Shown here: in pieces, positions 37,008 through 45,891 of the stretch
How the letters are laid out: every line of letters starts with the position of its first letter
How positions within the stretch are numbered: the stretch's first letter is position 1
DNA from: Desulfopila aestuarii DSM 18488
GTDB lineage: Bacteria > Desulfobacterota > Desulfobulbia > Desulfobulbales > Desulfocapsaceae
Length of the DNA: 64,000 bases
Assembly (NCBI RefSeq): GCF_900143695.1
Contig: NZ_FRFE01000002.1
Coordinates: 124,001 to 188,000 of the forward strand
Direction of reading: 5' to 3'
Notes under the pieces: generated by a model
What the model saw: the letters and a program-made list of their open reading frames with translations, nothing else
Told to the model about the DNA's origin: nothing
Databases searched by the model: none
Translations under genes and position numbers: made by a program

Positions 37008-37426
37008 CGCATTCTTGTAATATCTTGATAGCTGTTCCCTGGGAGATACCGGGGAGCACAATACCCCTTACCAATGTTCTTTCCCTTTACCAAATTTCAT
37101 TGATATGTCAAAACCTGAACGACACAATCTTAACGTCAGGCAAATCCGGATATTCGGGCCTGCTCAAACGCTTACCAAAAGGATTTCTTCACTACCATGG
37201 TCTAAGGCTGAGGCAGGACATCGATAGGGGAAACCAAACCTCTTGCGGCTCTGGTAACCGGCTAAAAGTTCTGTTCACACATTGCTGGTGAAAGGTAGTC
37301 CAACATATTGTGGAAAGATCAGGAAAAAAATCGTTCTGTTTTTTGGGGGGGATTGAAGAAGCTCATTGGTTCCACCGTGACAAGCAGCGGAACCAATGAG
37401 AATAAGGCGACAATTACCTGTTTTTC
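37008..37426. other. Gap between convergent genes with a 12-bp inverted repeat
   Basis: About 420 bases. CTCATTGGTTCC (37362-37373) and GGAACCAATGAG (37389-37400) are perfect complements with a 15-nt loop, 27 bases from the 3' end of the hydroxyacyl-CoA dehydrogenase gene. This is probably a shared terminator, although T tracts are missing. Nothing else is recognised. Confidence 0.55.
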
Positions 37427-38287
37427 TCAAGAAGGGTCGCTATAACTGTAGAATCCCCTTCCCGTCTTACGTCCGAGCCAGCCGGCCTCCACATATTGGC
37501 GCAGCATTGGACATGGCCTGTATTTCGGATCCCCCAGGCCCTTATGTAAGGTTTCGAGAATTGCCAGACATGTATCAAGTCCAATGAGGTCAGCAAGCGC
37601 CAACGGCCCCATAGGGTGATTCATTCCCAAACGCATAACCGTGTCAATGGACTCACGGGTACCTACACTCTGATAAAGGCAGAATATTGCTTCATTAATC
37701 ATTGGCAGCAATATTCTGTTGGCAATAAACCCGGGATAATCGTTTGCAACTGCCACTTCTTTATTCATTTTCTCGGCCAGGCTAACGGTCGCCTGAAACG
37801 TTTCATCTGAAGTCGGCAAGGCACGGATTACTTCAACAAGTTTCATAACCGGAACAGGATTCATGAAATGCATGCCGATGACCTTATCCGGTCGAGACGT
37901 CATGGACGCAATGCGGCCTATCGGGATTGACGAGGTATTTGAAGAGAGAATCGTTTTTGCGGGACAAACCTCATCCAACTTTTGAAAAATCTTACCTTTA
38001 ATTTCCTCAACCTCAGATGCTGCTTCGATCACAAAATCAGCCTCCTGCATACCTGCAATATCTGTCGTGCTTTTGATTCGCTGCAGGACAGCTTTTGCCT
38101 CTTCAGCAGATATTTTTCCCTTTTTTTCTGCTCGACTGAGATTTGCGGAAATAGCCGCCATACCCTTTTCAATAAATTCAGTTTTGATGTCCATCAGCAT
38201 AACATCAAGGCCAACTGTGGCTGCCACCTGGGCAATGCCTCCACCCATTTGACCGGCCCCGATTACACCAATACGTTTCACATCCAT
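37427..38287 (-). CDS. hbd: 3-hydroxybutyryl-CoA dehydrogenase
   Basis: A 286-residue soluble NAD(P)-dependent dehydrogenase that interconverts acetoacetyl-CoA and 3-hydroxybutyryl-CoA. The N-terminal Rossmann motif GAGQMGGGIAQ (10-20) is followed by the 3HCDH signature GMHFMNPVPVMKLVEVI and the catalytic His in it. The C-terminal domain has FIANRILLPMINEAIF and ADLIGLDTCLAILE. Length equals typical Hbd. AAGGAGACTGTT precedes the ATG. It may serve the catabolic region to its right, since BKACE and thiolase products would be acetoacetyl-CoA-like; the gene is separated from them by a regulator. Confidence 0.93.
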   Translation of the reverse strand: MDVKRIGVIGAGQMGGGIAQVAATVGLDVMLMDIKTEFIEKGMAAISANLSRAEKKGKISAEEAKAVLQRIKSTTDIAGMQEADFVIEAASEVEEIKGKIFQKLDEVCPAKTILSSNTSSIPIGRIASMTSRPDKVIGMHFMNPVPVMKLVEVIRALPTSDETFQATVSLAEKMNKEVAVANDYPGFIANRILLPMINEAIFCLYQSVGTRESIDTVMRLGMNHPMGPLALADLIGLDTCLAILETLHKGLGDPKYRPCPMLRQYVEAGWLGRKTGRGFYSYSDPS

Positions 38288-38471
38288 AACAGTCTCCTTT
38301 CACACCCACGGTCGAGGCTCAATACACCCGACTCTGAATTTTCAATTTTTATTACTCACCACCATTGCCATTCTTGACTGCACAATTTTTCAGCCGGTGC
38401 CATAGCCGTCTGCTCTTTATGTTAATGTTAAGTTTGCCACTCGTGCGTAATCAGTAGTAGGTTCGATCCTG

Positions 38472-39149
38472 TCAATTTCTCAGCTCAATTCTAGTATGAG
38501 GCTCATCCGGAAAGAGGATAGGATACAGTGAATTCCTTGAGTTTTCATGATGCTGTAAAACCATATCTCTTGCACCTTTCTTATCCCTGTTACAGATCGC
38601 CTCATACAGCTGGTTATGCTCTTGAATGATCGCCTCAACACGTTCCATTCCAAGCTGTTCAATACGAATACGCAGAAATATCTTTTGGCAGATCTCTTTG
38701 TATCTGGATGAAAGCATCTCATTGCCAATCAGATCCAGTATGGCCAGATGAAACTCGGTATCGAGCACAAAGAGACCTCGGTGGACACGATGAGAAATTG
38801 CTTTCTCAAACGATACTTTGTGCTGTTCTATCTTTTTGAGATTATCGTCCGTAAGGTTGTCTATTGCCTGCGACATGAAACCTGTCTCCAGCACATCACG
38901 AATCTCATAAAGATCTTCTGCCTCATTTCTCGACAAGTTTCGTACCGAATACCCCTGATGCGGCCTGAAATCGAGATATCCCTCCTGTGCCAAAATGGAC
39001 AGCGCGTTATTGACTGGTGTTCTGCTCACCTGAAGCTGTCTTGCCAGGTCAACAAAAACCAGACGCTGACCAGGAACGATCTCATATTTACTCATGAGCT
39101 CAAGAATTCGGTGATACACTTTTAAGGTGAGATTTTTGTTTCTTTTCAA
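38472..39149 (-). CDS. GntR-family transcriptional regulator, FadR (FCD) subfamily
   Basis: A 225-residue regulator if the TTG at 39149 is used, which has GGAG 5 nt upstream; a frame from 39191 adds 14 residues without SD. The N-terminal winged HTH (VFVDLARQLQVSRTPVNNAL, then GYLDFRPHQGYSVR) is followed by an FCD ligand domain with Asp/His metal residues (DTEFHLAILD, EEHNQLYEAI-like). FCD regulators bind organic acids. It lies divergent to the first molybdoenzyme pair, 518 bases away, and an inverted repeat overlaps a predicted promoter there, so it is the probable repressor of that unit (inference). Confidence 0.9.
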   Translation of the reverse strand: MKRNKNLTLKVYHRILELMSKYEIVPGQRLVFVDLARQLQVSRTPVNNALSILAQEGYLDFRPHQGYSVRNLSRNEAEDLYEIRDVLETGFMSQAIDNLTDDNLKKIEQHKVSFEKAISHRVHRGLFVLDTEFHLAILDLIGNEMLSSRYKEICQKIFLRIRIEQLGMERVEAIIQEHNQLYEAICNRDKKGARDMVLQHHENSRNSLYPILFPDEPHTRIELRN

Positions 39150-39667
39150 ACATGCTCCTTCATTTTTTCCAGTAAATATATAAAGTTGCAACGATTCCGC
39201 CTAGGTATTTCAAGCCTTTACACGATTGCATTTGGCCATTTTAATATGTTGACACCGACAACATAACATGTAATATATAATGCAATAGCAATCAAGTTAT
39301 ACTTTTCGTTTTAGATTTCCATGTTTCTGCTCTTGCACACAAACAAGAATAGACAAATTCATTTCATTTTAGGAGGTTGCTGGCTTTTGGTTCTCCGAAT
39401 TGGCTACAACCATTGATCTGGGTCTAAAAGCGTAAGCTGTGACAAGAGGCAACACATACTTGGCATCCATCAGGGGAAAAATTGAGCATTTCCCCAGCCT
39501 ATGCTCCATGCAATATTACATACATTAAAAGGAGCATAAAACGAAATGATCACACTGGTATTCAACCAAGTCACGTGTTCTGGATGTGTTTTAGGTGCCC
39601 GAATCAACTACCAGGCCGCGAGAGTTTGCCGGACGATGAAATTCTAACTAAAGGAGAAGTCACATCT
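39150..39667. other. Intergenic region between gntR and molybdoenzyme genes
   Basis: About 520 bases. It contains a predicted promoter and overlapping inverted repeat near 39246-39276 (separate entry) and then roughly 390 bases of leader before the molybdoenzyme ATG at 39668. The long leader could hold a regulatory RNA, but I could not identify a known class such as the Moco motif. Confidence 0.45.
39246..39276 (+). promoter_or_regulatory. Sigma-70-like promoter overlapped by an inverted repeat
   Basis: TTGACA (39249-39254) and TAATAT (39271-39276) are separated by 16 bases. ATGTTG (39246-39251) and CAACAT (39259-39264) form an inverted repeat over the -35 box, a position suited to repression by the divergent FCD regulator. 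Confidence 0.5.
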
Positions 39668-42283
39668 ATGAAACCAGTCAAAATAAAAGACAAAACTGTT
39701 TTACGATCGCTCGGTCTCGGTGGTTATTTCGGCGGCGGAGCTGAAGGGATGGTGGATGTCAAGAACGGAAAGATCGTCAGAGTCAGACCGATGCGGTACG
39801 GCTGGAAATACAAGAAAGAGGAAGTGCGCCAGTGGAAAATGGAACGAAATGGCAAAACTCTTGAGCCAACCTGGAAGTCTCTGCCCGGCCCATTCTCTCT
39901 TGCTTACAAAAAGCGCGTCTACTCACCCAACAGGGTGCCGTACCCTATGAAACGCATCGACTGGGATCCAAATGGTGAACGGAACCCACAAAATCGCGGT
40001 AAAAGCAAGTTTGTCAGAATCTCCTGGGATGAAGCAGCCGAACTTATCTCAAGCGAAATCAGAAGAGTTCATGAGAAGTATGGTTATAATGCCATCCTCA
40101 TGCAGGGTGACGGCCACGGTGAATGTAAAACCATCAATACACCACACGGCCATCCCGGTGTTCTGCTGGAATATCTTGGAGGTTTCACCCTTCAGGTACG
40201 TAACCCCGACAGTTGGGAAGGTTGGTACTGGGGAGCGAAACACGTCTGGGGCCAGGGTGCGCAGGGTATCATGTACCCCGCTGCCAATATCGTCAAAGAC
40301 ACCATTGACCATGCTGATATGGTCCTCTTCTGGGGTTGCGATCCGGAGACCACCCCATGGGGCTTTGTCGGCCAGTTTGCCAGCCGTCTCTGTTATTTCC
40401 TCACTGAAGTCGGTATTAAGCAGGTATATATCTGCCCTGATTGCAACTACGGCGCAGCCATCCATGCCGACAAGTGGATTCCGGTCCTGCCGAACACCGA
40501 TGCCGCCTTGCAGCTGGCGATTATCTACATGTGGCTGACGGAAGGAACTTACGACAAGGAATATGTCAAAACCCACACCATCGGTATGGAAAAAGTCGCC
40601 GATTATGTTCTGGGCAAAGAGGATGGTGTTGCCAAAACTCCTGAATGGGCTTCACCGAAATGCGGTGTGCCGGAATGGACTATCAAGGCACTGGCTCGTG
40701 AGTTCGGTACCAAAACCACATCCATCGCCCACTACTTCGGCGGTGGTTTCATTCGCGGACCGTTCTCCCATGAGCCTGCACGACTTGAGTGCATCCTTCT
40801 TGGTATGCAGGGGCTCGGCGGACCAGGCGTCCATCAGCACCAATGGACGTATTTCGGATTACCTCGTGCGGAAGGCCTGGGCGGGACATTCTTCTGGAAT
40901 CCTGAAATTGAAGAGCAGCTCGCCCTGCCGGTTCTCAGTTCTGTAACCGCATGGCAGGAACAGGTGATTCCGAAGACCCTTATCCAAAATGCGTTCCTTA
41001 CTGACGAGCCCATCACCTTCCGGGGTACCGGTGCCCAAAACGCTCTGGTTCACGATCAGTTTGTTGAATATACCTATCCAATCGAGCCAGAGAAGAATGG
41101 ATCCCCCATTCATATGATCTGGTCGGACAGTCCATGCCGTATCACTTGTTGGAATTACGGTAATGAGACCGAAGTTGCGATGAGAAGCCCGCAGATTGAG
41201 TGTTTTGTTGCCCAGCATCCCTGGTTTGAAAACGACTGCGTCTATGCGGACATTGTCCTCCCGGCCAACACCTACATGGAAGTTGATGATATTGTAACCA
41301 ATATCCGCCAAGGCACCATGCAGCCCAACATCATGATCGCCGAAAAAGCCATTGAGCCGGTCGGCGAATCAAAGAGTGATGCGGAATGCGTTCGTGAGGT
41401 CGCCAAAAAGTTCGAAGGCATGGTAGAGCAGATGACCGAAGGCAAAACCACCGCCGACCTGCAGGAAGCTATCTGGGGCTACATGGGTGGTGAGAAACTT
41501 GTATCCTGGGAACAACTGAAGGAAAAAGGCTACTGGATCTACTCCACAGCCGAAGACTGGGCCGATGACACACCGGGATTCCGAGATTTTTATAATGATC
41601 CTGAAAAGAATAAGCTCACAACTCCATCTGGAAAGCTTGAATTTTACTCCGAAGCACTCGCGCAAAACTTCCCTGACGACAAGGAACGTGGACCTATCCC
41701 CAAATGGATAGAAAAAAGTAAAAACCACGACGAGCGCCTCTCCAGTCATAGGGCAAAGATGTTCCCCTTACTGGTTATGTCAAATCACGGCCGCTGGCGT
41801 GTTCACGCCCAGTGCGACGATATTACCTGGACCCGTGAGACTCCAACAATGAAGGTTACCGGGCCGGATGGATATAAATATGAACCGTGCTGGCTGCACC
41901 CGAGCGAAGCAGAAAAACGGGGAATCAAAAACGGTGATATTGTCAAAATCTATAACGAGCGCGGTATTGTACTCGCCGGTGCCTATGTCACAGAAAGACT
42001 GCGCCCCGGAGTTACATATATTGACCACGGTGCACGTCATGACCCGATTAAAACAGGCGAGATAGAACGAGGTGGCGCAATCAATACCATCACCCCGGGT
42101 GCTATCACCAGCGAGAACTGTGTTGGCCAGATCGGTGGCGGCTACCTGGTAGAGGTTCAAAAAGTAAGCGGCGAAGAAATGGACAGCTGGCGAAAGAAAT
42201 ATCCAGAGGCATTTGCACGAAAATATGATCCAGCGGCCGGCCTGCGCGTTGAAGCCTGGATAGCTGACGGAGGTGAGAAATAA
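39668..42283 (+). CDS. Molybdopterin oxidoreductase, transhydroxylase-like large subunit (first pair)
   Basis: An 871-residue DMSO-reductase-family enzyme without an N-terminal [4Fe-4S] motif. ATG at 39668 follows AAAGGAGAAGTCACATCT. It shares the layout of pyrogallol-phloroglucinol transhydroxylase: YPMKRIDWDPNGERNPQNRG, and VRNPDSWEGWYWG, in which Asp181-Ser182 match the catalytic Asp and the Mo-coordinating Ser. The C-terminal domain (GIKNGDIVKIYNERGIVLAG, GGAINTITPG) binds the pterin. Relatives include the resorcinol hydroxylase large subunit of Azoarcus. It differs clearly from the second pair in this window (different active-site neighbourhood, no SCP2-like domain), so another hydroxylated aromatic is likely. 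It overlaps its small-subunit gene by 1 nt. Confidence 0.88.
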   Translation: MKPVKIKDKTVLRSLGLGGYFGGGAEGMVDVKNGKIVRVRPMRYGWKYKKEEVRQWKMERNGKTLEPTWKSLPGPFSLAYKKRVYSPNRVPYPMKRIDWDPNGERNPQNRGKSKFVRISWDEAAELISSEIRRVHEKYGYNAILMQGDGHGECKTINTPHGHPGVLLEYLGGFTLQVRNPDSWEGWYWGAKHVWGQGAQGIMYPAANIVKDTIDHADMVLFWGCDPETTPWGFVGQFASRLCYFLTEVGIKQVYICPDCNYGAAIHADKWIPVLPNTDAALQLAIIYMWLTEGTYDKEYVKTHTIGMEKVADYVLGKEDGVAKTPEWASPKCGVPEWTIKALAREFGTKTTSIAHYFGGGFIRGPFSHEPARLECILLGMQGLGGPGVHQHQWTYFGLPRAEGLGGTFFWNPEIEEQLALPVLSSVTAWQEQVIPKTLIQNAFLTDEPITFRGTGAQNALVHDQFVEYTYPIEPEKNGSPIHMIWSDSPCRITCWNYGNETEVAMRSPQIECFVAQHPWFENDCVYADIVLPANTYMEVDDIVTNIRQGTMQPNIMIAEKAIEPVGESKSDAECVREVAKKFEGMVEQMTEGKTTADLQEAIWGYMGGEKLVSWEQLKEKGYWIYSTAEDWADDTPGFRDFYNDPEKNKLTTPSGKLEFYSEALAQNFPDDKERGPIPKWIEKSKNHDERLSSHRAKMFPLLVMSNHGRWRVHAQCDDITWTRETPTMKVTGPDGYKYEPCWLHPSEAEKRGIKNGDIVKIYNERGIVLAGAYVTERLRPGVTYIDHGARHDPIKTGEIERGGAINTITPGAITSENCVGQIGGGYLVEVQKVSGEEMDSWRKKYPEAFARKYDPAAGLRVEAWIADGGEK

Positions 42284-43107
42284 TGAAAGTATTTGCTATA
42301 GATCTCTCAGTTTGCAACGGTTGCTATTGTTGCCAGATTGCTTGTAAAGACGAGCATGTAGGAAATGACTGGACACCATATGCCAAACCACAGCCAGATA
42401 CCGGCCAGTTCTGGATTGGGCTGACCGAAGTGGTTCGTGGCCATGTCCCCCATGTCAAGGTCGCGTATACTCCGAACCTTTGCCACCATTGTGACGATGC
42501 ACCTTGTATTGAGCAATGCAAGGCTGAGGCAATCTACAAGCGTGCAGACGGATTGGTTATTATCGATCCTGAGAAATGCATCGGCTGCAAGCTGTGTGCA
42601 GATAGTTGCCCGCATAACGCCATCTTTTTCAACGAACAGCTGAATATGGCGCAAAAATGCACTGGCTGCAGCCATCTTCTCGACAGCGACCCCGAGGAGT
42701 GGTCTGTGCCGAGATGTGTTGACCAGTGCCCAACTGAGGCAATCCGTTTTGGAGAGGAAGAAGACTTTGCCGATTTCATTGCCGAGGCCGAGCCCTATCG
42801 GGTGGAAGCAGGCACGAAATCAAGGGTATACTACAAAGGGTTGCCGAAAAAGTTCATTGCCGGAACCGTCTATGAGCCGACAGACAAAGAGGTCATCATC
42901 GGTGCAGTATGCACCTTGAAAGATGAGCAATCTGGCGAGACATTCTCCGAAACAACGACAAACTTTGGTGATTTCTGGCTGAAGGGATTGCCGGATGATC
43001 GCTCCTTCACCCTGACCATTGAAAAAGATGGCCACCAGAAGGTTATACCCGGGATCACAACCGATATCGATCGAGGACTCGGCGATATCCCAATGGACCT
43101 GAAGTGA
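42283..43107 (+). CDS. Iron-sulfur small subunit of the first molybdoenzyme pair
   Basis: A 274-residue protein whose ATG overlaps the large-subunit stop (TAATG). Four Cys-rich motifs are visible: CNGCYCCQIAC, CHHCDDAPCIEQC, CIGCKLCADSCP and CTGCSHLL...CVDQC, enough for four [4Fe-4S] clusters. Residues about 190-274 form a beta-sandwich like the carboxypeptidase-regulatory or Cna-B fold found at the C terminus of transhydroxylase small subunits (FIAGTVYEPTDKE, NFGDFWLKGLPDD). The N-terminal clusters would transfer electrons to or from the Mo site. It retains the cluster-ligating Cys lost in the second pair's small subunit, which suggests a net redox reaction. Confidence 0.9.
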   Translation: MKVFAIDLSVCNGCYCCQIACKDEHVGNDWTPYAKPQPDTGQFWIGLTEVVRGHVPHVKVAYTPNLCHHCDDAPCIEQCKAEAIYKRADGLVIIDPEKCIGCKLCADSCPHNAIFFNEQLNMAQKCTGCSHLLDSDPEEWSVPRCVDQCPTEAIRFGEEEDFADFIAEAEPYRVEAGTKSRVYYKGLPKKFIAGTVYEPTDKEVIIGAVCTLKDEQSGETFSETTTNFGDFWLKGLPDDRSFTLTIEKDGHQKVIPGITTDIDRGLGDIPMDLK

Positions 43108-43130
43108 AGATACGTAGAACATAAGAGATC

Positions 43131-43181
43131 AAAACGGTATCGGCTGCCAGTAATGGTCGTTCTCCTCTTCGATACCGTTTT
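43131..43181 (+). terminator. Inverted repeat terminator after the first molybdoenzyme pair
   Basis: AAAACGGTATCG (43131-43142) pairs perfectly with CGATACCGTTTT (43170-43181), 12 bp with a 27-nt loop, 24 bases after the stop codon. The right arm ends in four Ts. Confidence 0.7.
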
Positions 43182-43348
43182 GGCCGACCTTCTCTCGCCT
43201 GGAATATATTTTCAGGTGAGAGAGGGCTGGTTCTTCAAATTGCTGAAATACCCAAACTCCTCTACACCCCTTCCCCCAAAAAAGACCTTTCACGGAGCTT
43301 CATAGCGAACAGCAATTTTGCTCGTCTGTCTGCACAAGCAAGATAGTT

Positions 43349-43753
43349 CTATAGAACTTTCCAAACTCCCTCGGCCGTGGCAATCAACCTTTCCCCGCAA
43401 GAGATCTCACCCCGTACAAAAATCAAAGATCGAGTTTTTTTCAACACCCAGGCTGTTCCTAAAAGCACATCGCCACTGCTGGATCCAGATATAAATTTCA
43501 CGTCAAACGATATAGTCGCCGCTCGCGCATCGGGCGCCAGTAAACGATGCACCGCCGTGCCCAGTCCCGAATCCAGAAGACTCATGATAAAACCACCATG
43601 CGTGATCCCACCGGGATTGAGGTGGTACTCCTGCACCGTGGTCTTAAATTGATATTCCAACTCGGAAATTTTGCGAAACAACATACCACCATTGTGTTGC
43701 ATGAAACCTGTGTGGCTGACCTGTTCAAATTCAGTATCCATAACGTGTTGCAT
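43349..43753 (-). CDS. PaaI-type hotdog thioesterase
   Basis: A 134-residue hotdog-fold protein with PGGITHGGFIMSLLDSGLG (the HGGxxxxxxD signature, with catalytic Asp) and SFDVKFISGSSSG (the second strand). PaaI enzymes hydrolyse aromatic acyl-CoA esters to release trapped CoA in aromatic degradation. The gene lies on the opposite strand just after the first molybdoenzyme pair. Start at 43753 or the ATG four codons further in; neither has a strong SD. Confidence 0.88.
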   Translation of the reverse strand: MQHVMDTEFEQVSHTGFMQHNGGMLFRKISELEYQFKTTVQEYHLNPGGITHGGFIMSLLDSGLGTAVHRLLAPDARAATISFDVKFISGSSSGDVLLGTAWVLKKTRSLIFVRGEISCGERLIATAEGVWKVL

Positions 43754-44098
43754 ATCCGTTGAAATTTACAGACAACCGCTCAAAAAAAACATAACGGTTG
43801 TATATGATTGGCCCTGTTTGCGATTTCACACCTCTGCGTAAACTCATTAAAAAGCTTTGGCGTACCAAATCTGCACTATGCACGATAGGGATGATGAATC
43901 GCTACAGAATTGTGAGGACGGATCCGTGATCTGTTCAAAGTTCAGCTTTCGGACGAAAACTGGAAACTCTTCTGTCAGTTAACTGCGGATAGCGGAAATA
44001 CGAAAAAGACTGCCAACTCAGTGTATCACACTGCCCTTTTCCGTATATCCGCACTCTAGACATTCATGGAAAATTCTACTTTTAAATCGCTTACGGGG
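43754..44098. other. Gap containing an imperfect 17-bp inverted repeat
   Basis: GCGGAAATACGAAAAAG (43992-44008) pairs with CTTTTCCGTATATCCGC (44036-44052) with two mismatches. It lies 46 bases downstream of the FKBP gene end (minus strand) and is probably its terminator. The rest, upstream of the thioesterase gene, holds no gene. Confidence 0.55.
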
Positions 44099-44545
44099 CT
44101 ACAGGCTCACCAACTCTACCTCATACACCAGATTCTGCCCGGCCAAAGGGTGGTTACCATCGAGAACGACCTTATCGTTCTCAACTACCTGGACGACAAA
44201 ATTAGCCCTCTCACCATCCCTATTCTGATATTGGACCGTACGTCCCGGTACAATTTTGATATCATCGGGAAACATCTTCCGATCAACTTTTATGACAAGT
44301 TCCTCTTTGTATCTTCCATACCCCTGCTCACTACTGACCGGAATTTGCTTTACCTCATTGACCCGCATACCGACAACCCCCTCCTCCAAGGCCGGCAAAA
44401 TTTTTCTTCCGCCGATCTTGAAGGTCAAAGGCTTTGTTGCTCCTTCCCTGATTCTGGTGCCATCTTCCAGGATGATGGTGTAACGTATCGTGACAGATTT
44501 GCCTCTTTCCGCGATCACATTTTCAGTTGTCATATGGCTTTCCAT
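44099..44545 (-). CDS. FKBP-type peptidyl-prolyl cis-trans isomerase (SlyD-like)
   Basis: A 148-residue protein with the SlyD-type FKBP fold: YTIILEDGTRIREG at the N terminus, PLTFKIGGRKILPALEEGVVG (interrupted FKBP flap signature) and EQGYGRYKEELVIKVDR. The C-terminal NHPLAGQNLVYEVELVSL is the family's hallmark. ATG at 44545 follows AAGGAATGC; two other ATGs are near. It assists prolyl isomerisation and chaperones metalloproteins in the cytoplasm. The His-rich metal-binding tail of E. coli SlyD is absent. Confidence 0.92.
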   Translation of the reverse strand: MESHMTTENVIAERGKSVTIRYTIILEDGTRIREGATKPLTFKIGGRKILPALEEGVVGMRVNEVKQIPVSSEQGYGRYKEELVIKVDRKMFPDDIKIVPGRTVQYQNRDGERANFVVQVVENDKVVLDGNHPLAGQNLVYEVELVSL

Positions 44546-44654
44546 GCATTCCTTATGGTGATGTGAACTGAGAAAATTCACGATTTCGTCTTCCTTGAAG
44601 ACCCGCGCTCCGGCGCTTCAATCTTCTTGAAAGCTCACAGCGGCCTGATCTTTA

Positions 44655-45170
44655 TCAGCCATTGTTCGTTGGAACAATTGTAACTGGGATCGGTGACTGC
44701 TTGAGCACGCTTTTGATGTTATTCCCGATCAGGTTACGTGACATAATCCCCTTGCGAGCTGCAAGAACAATCAGATCGCATTTATTTTCCTGGGCATTTT
44801 TTATAATCGTTTCTGCAATGTCACCAGCGCTAATCAGCAACTCTCTAGGTTGAAATTGACAGGCATCATCACCGACCCCGGTAATCTCACAAAAGTCATG
44901 TATATCCGTTAGCAGATGACTCGCTCGGATTTTCCCTGTCAACGATTTCTGAGCATTGGTTTTCTTTGCTTCAATGATGTCTTCCCAGCGATGCCGTCCC
45001 AGCAACCCCTTAATCCTTCCTTCAACATTTTCAGGCATTGCCTCAATAATATAGAGAATATAAACAACAGCCTTAAAACGTAGACTCTGCGATATGGCAA
45101 ATTCATACGCTTCCTGACAATTGGGTGTCAGATCGGTGGCAAAGAGGATTGCGTTTAAAGGTTTCAACAT
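44655..45170 (-). CDS. Universal stress protein family
   Basis: A 171-residue UspA-fold protein. It starts MLKPLNAILFATDLTPNCQE, and the C-terminal nucleotide-binding part reads LIVLAARKGIMSRNLIGNNI and SPIPVTIVPTN, a variation of G-2x-G-9x-G(S/T) with Lys-Gly in place of the first glycines. It is cytoplasmic, with a likely stress role. The adjacent FKBP gene is 109 bases downstream. Confidence 0.9.
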   Translation of the reverse strand: MLKPLNAILFATDLTPNCQEAYEFAISQSLRFKAVVYILYIIEAMPENVEGRIKGLLGRHRWEDIIEAKKTNAQKSLTGKIRASHLLTDIHDFCEITGVGDDACQFQPRELLISAGDIAETIIKNAQENKCDLIVLAARKGIMSRNLIGNNIKSVLKQSPIPVTIVPTNNG

Positions 45171-45891
45171 GTTGATGCCTCTTGATTTTAATGAATGAAC
45201 AGTTCGACGATACGAACGACTGCAATGTGGTTATCATATCTCCCGGCGGCCCATCGTTGCACACGATTTATCATGCAACACCTCTCTATTCACGAGAATA
45301 ATGAGAAAACCTTGATGTTTCAGATAACGCGAAAAATACCGACTTATTGTCATATTATTCTGATATGACGAGAATTAATGGATCCCTCTTGCCGATGTAA
45401 CCTGCCACTTTCCATGCACAAATATATGCCACGCCCTAAACCATGTCAAGACAACTTAGGCGAGTGACACCTGTCATCCGAGACATTAAGACGATAAAAT
45501 ATTATTATTATTACTTTTGTACAAGAATAAAGAACATTTAATTTTACATGTAATATATCTTGACACATGAGACCCAGGGTGTAATTATACAGTACGGTAG
45601 AGTGATTTGCAGGCAGTAAGGTTGAGAAGAACCGGCTTCGTACAATATGCCAACATGCACTCATATTAGGGCGTTGGTTGGAATCGTGCCCGCCCAAGTA
45701 CGAAAGATGTCGTTCAATCGCAAGAGATGTCGAAAAAATTCTCTGCTGGCAACGGATCCTTACCACTTAAGCATCATAATCGCATTACAGTTGGCCTCAT
45801 AACTGGAAGGCCTCTCACGAAAGTTACTGTATTCATCGATCAATAAGACTCCGCCACCTCAAAAAGTGTGGCCGAACCAAGGGAGAGAATT
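45171..45891. other. Gene-free upstream region of the cyclase-moaA-moeA unit
   Basis: About 720 bases between the divergent Usp gene and the first cyclase gene. TTGACA (45560-45565) with an AT-rich -10 candidate near 45582-45588 is a possible promoter. A -24/-12-like GG-N10-GC at 45676-45689 has a poor -12 box. A minus-strand frame at 45446-45766 is not convincing. I see no RNA gene. Confidence 0.4.

Noticed and set aside
38440-38475. tRNA-like GGTTCGATCC segment
   Set aside because: The T-arm stem has a mismatch and two wobbles, and no acceptor or D arm can be drawn. It is more likely chance in an intergenic region.
45676-45689. Sigma-54 promoter upstream of the first cyclase gene
   Set aside because: GG-N10-GC spacing is right, but the -12 box is GTGC rather than TTGC and no enhancer-like copy of the 16-bp repeat lies upstream.
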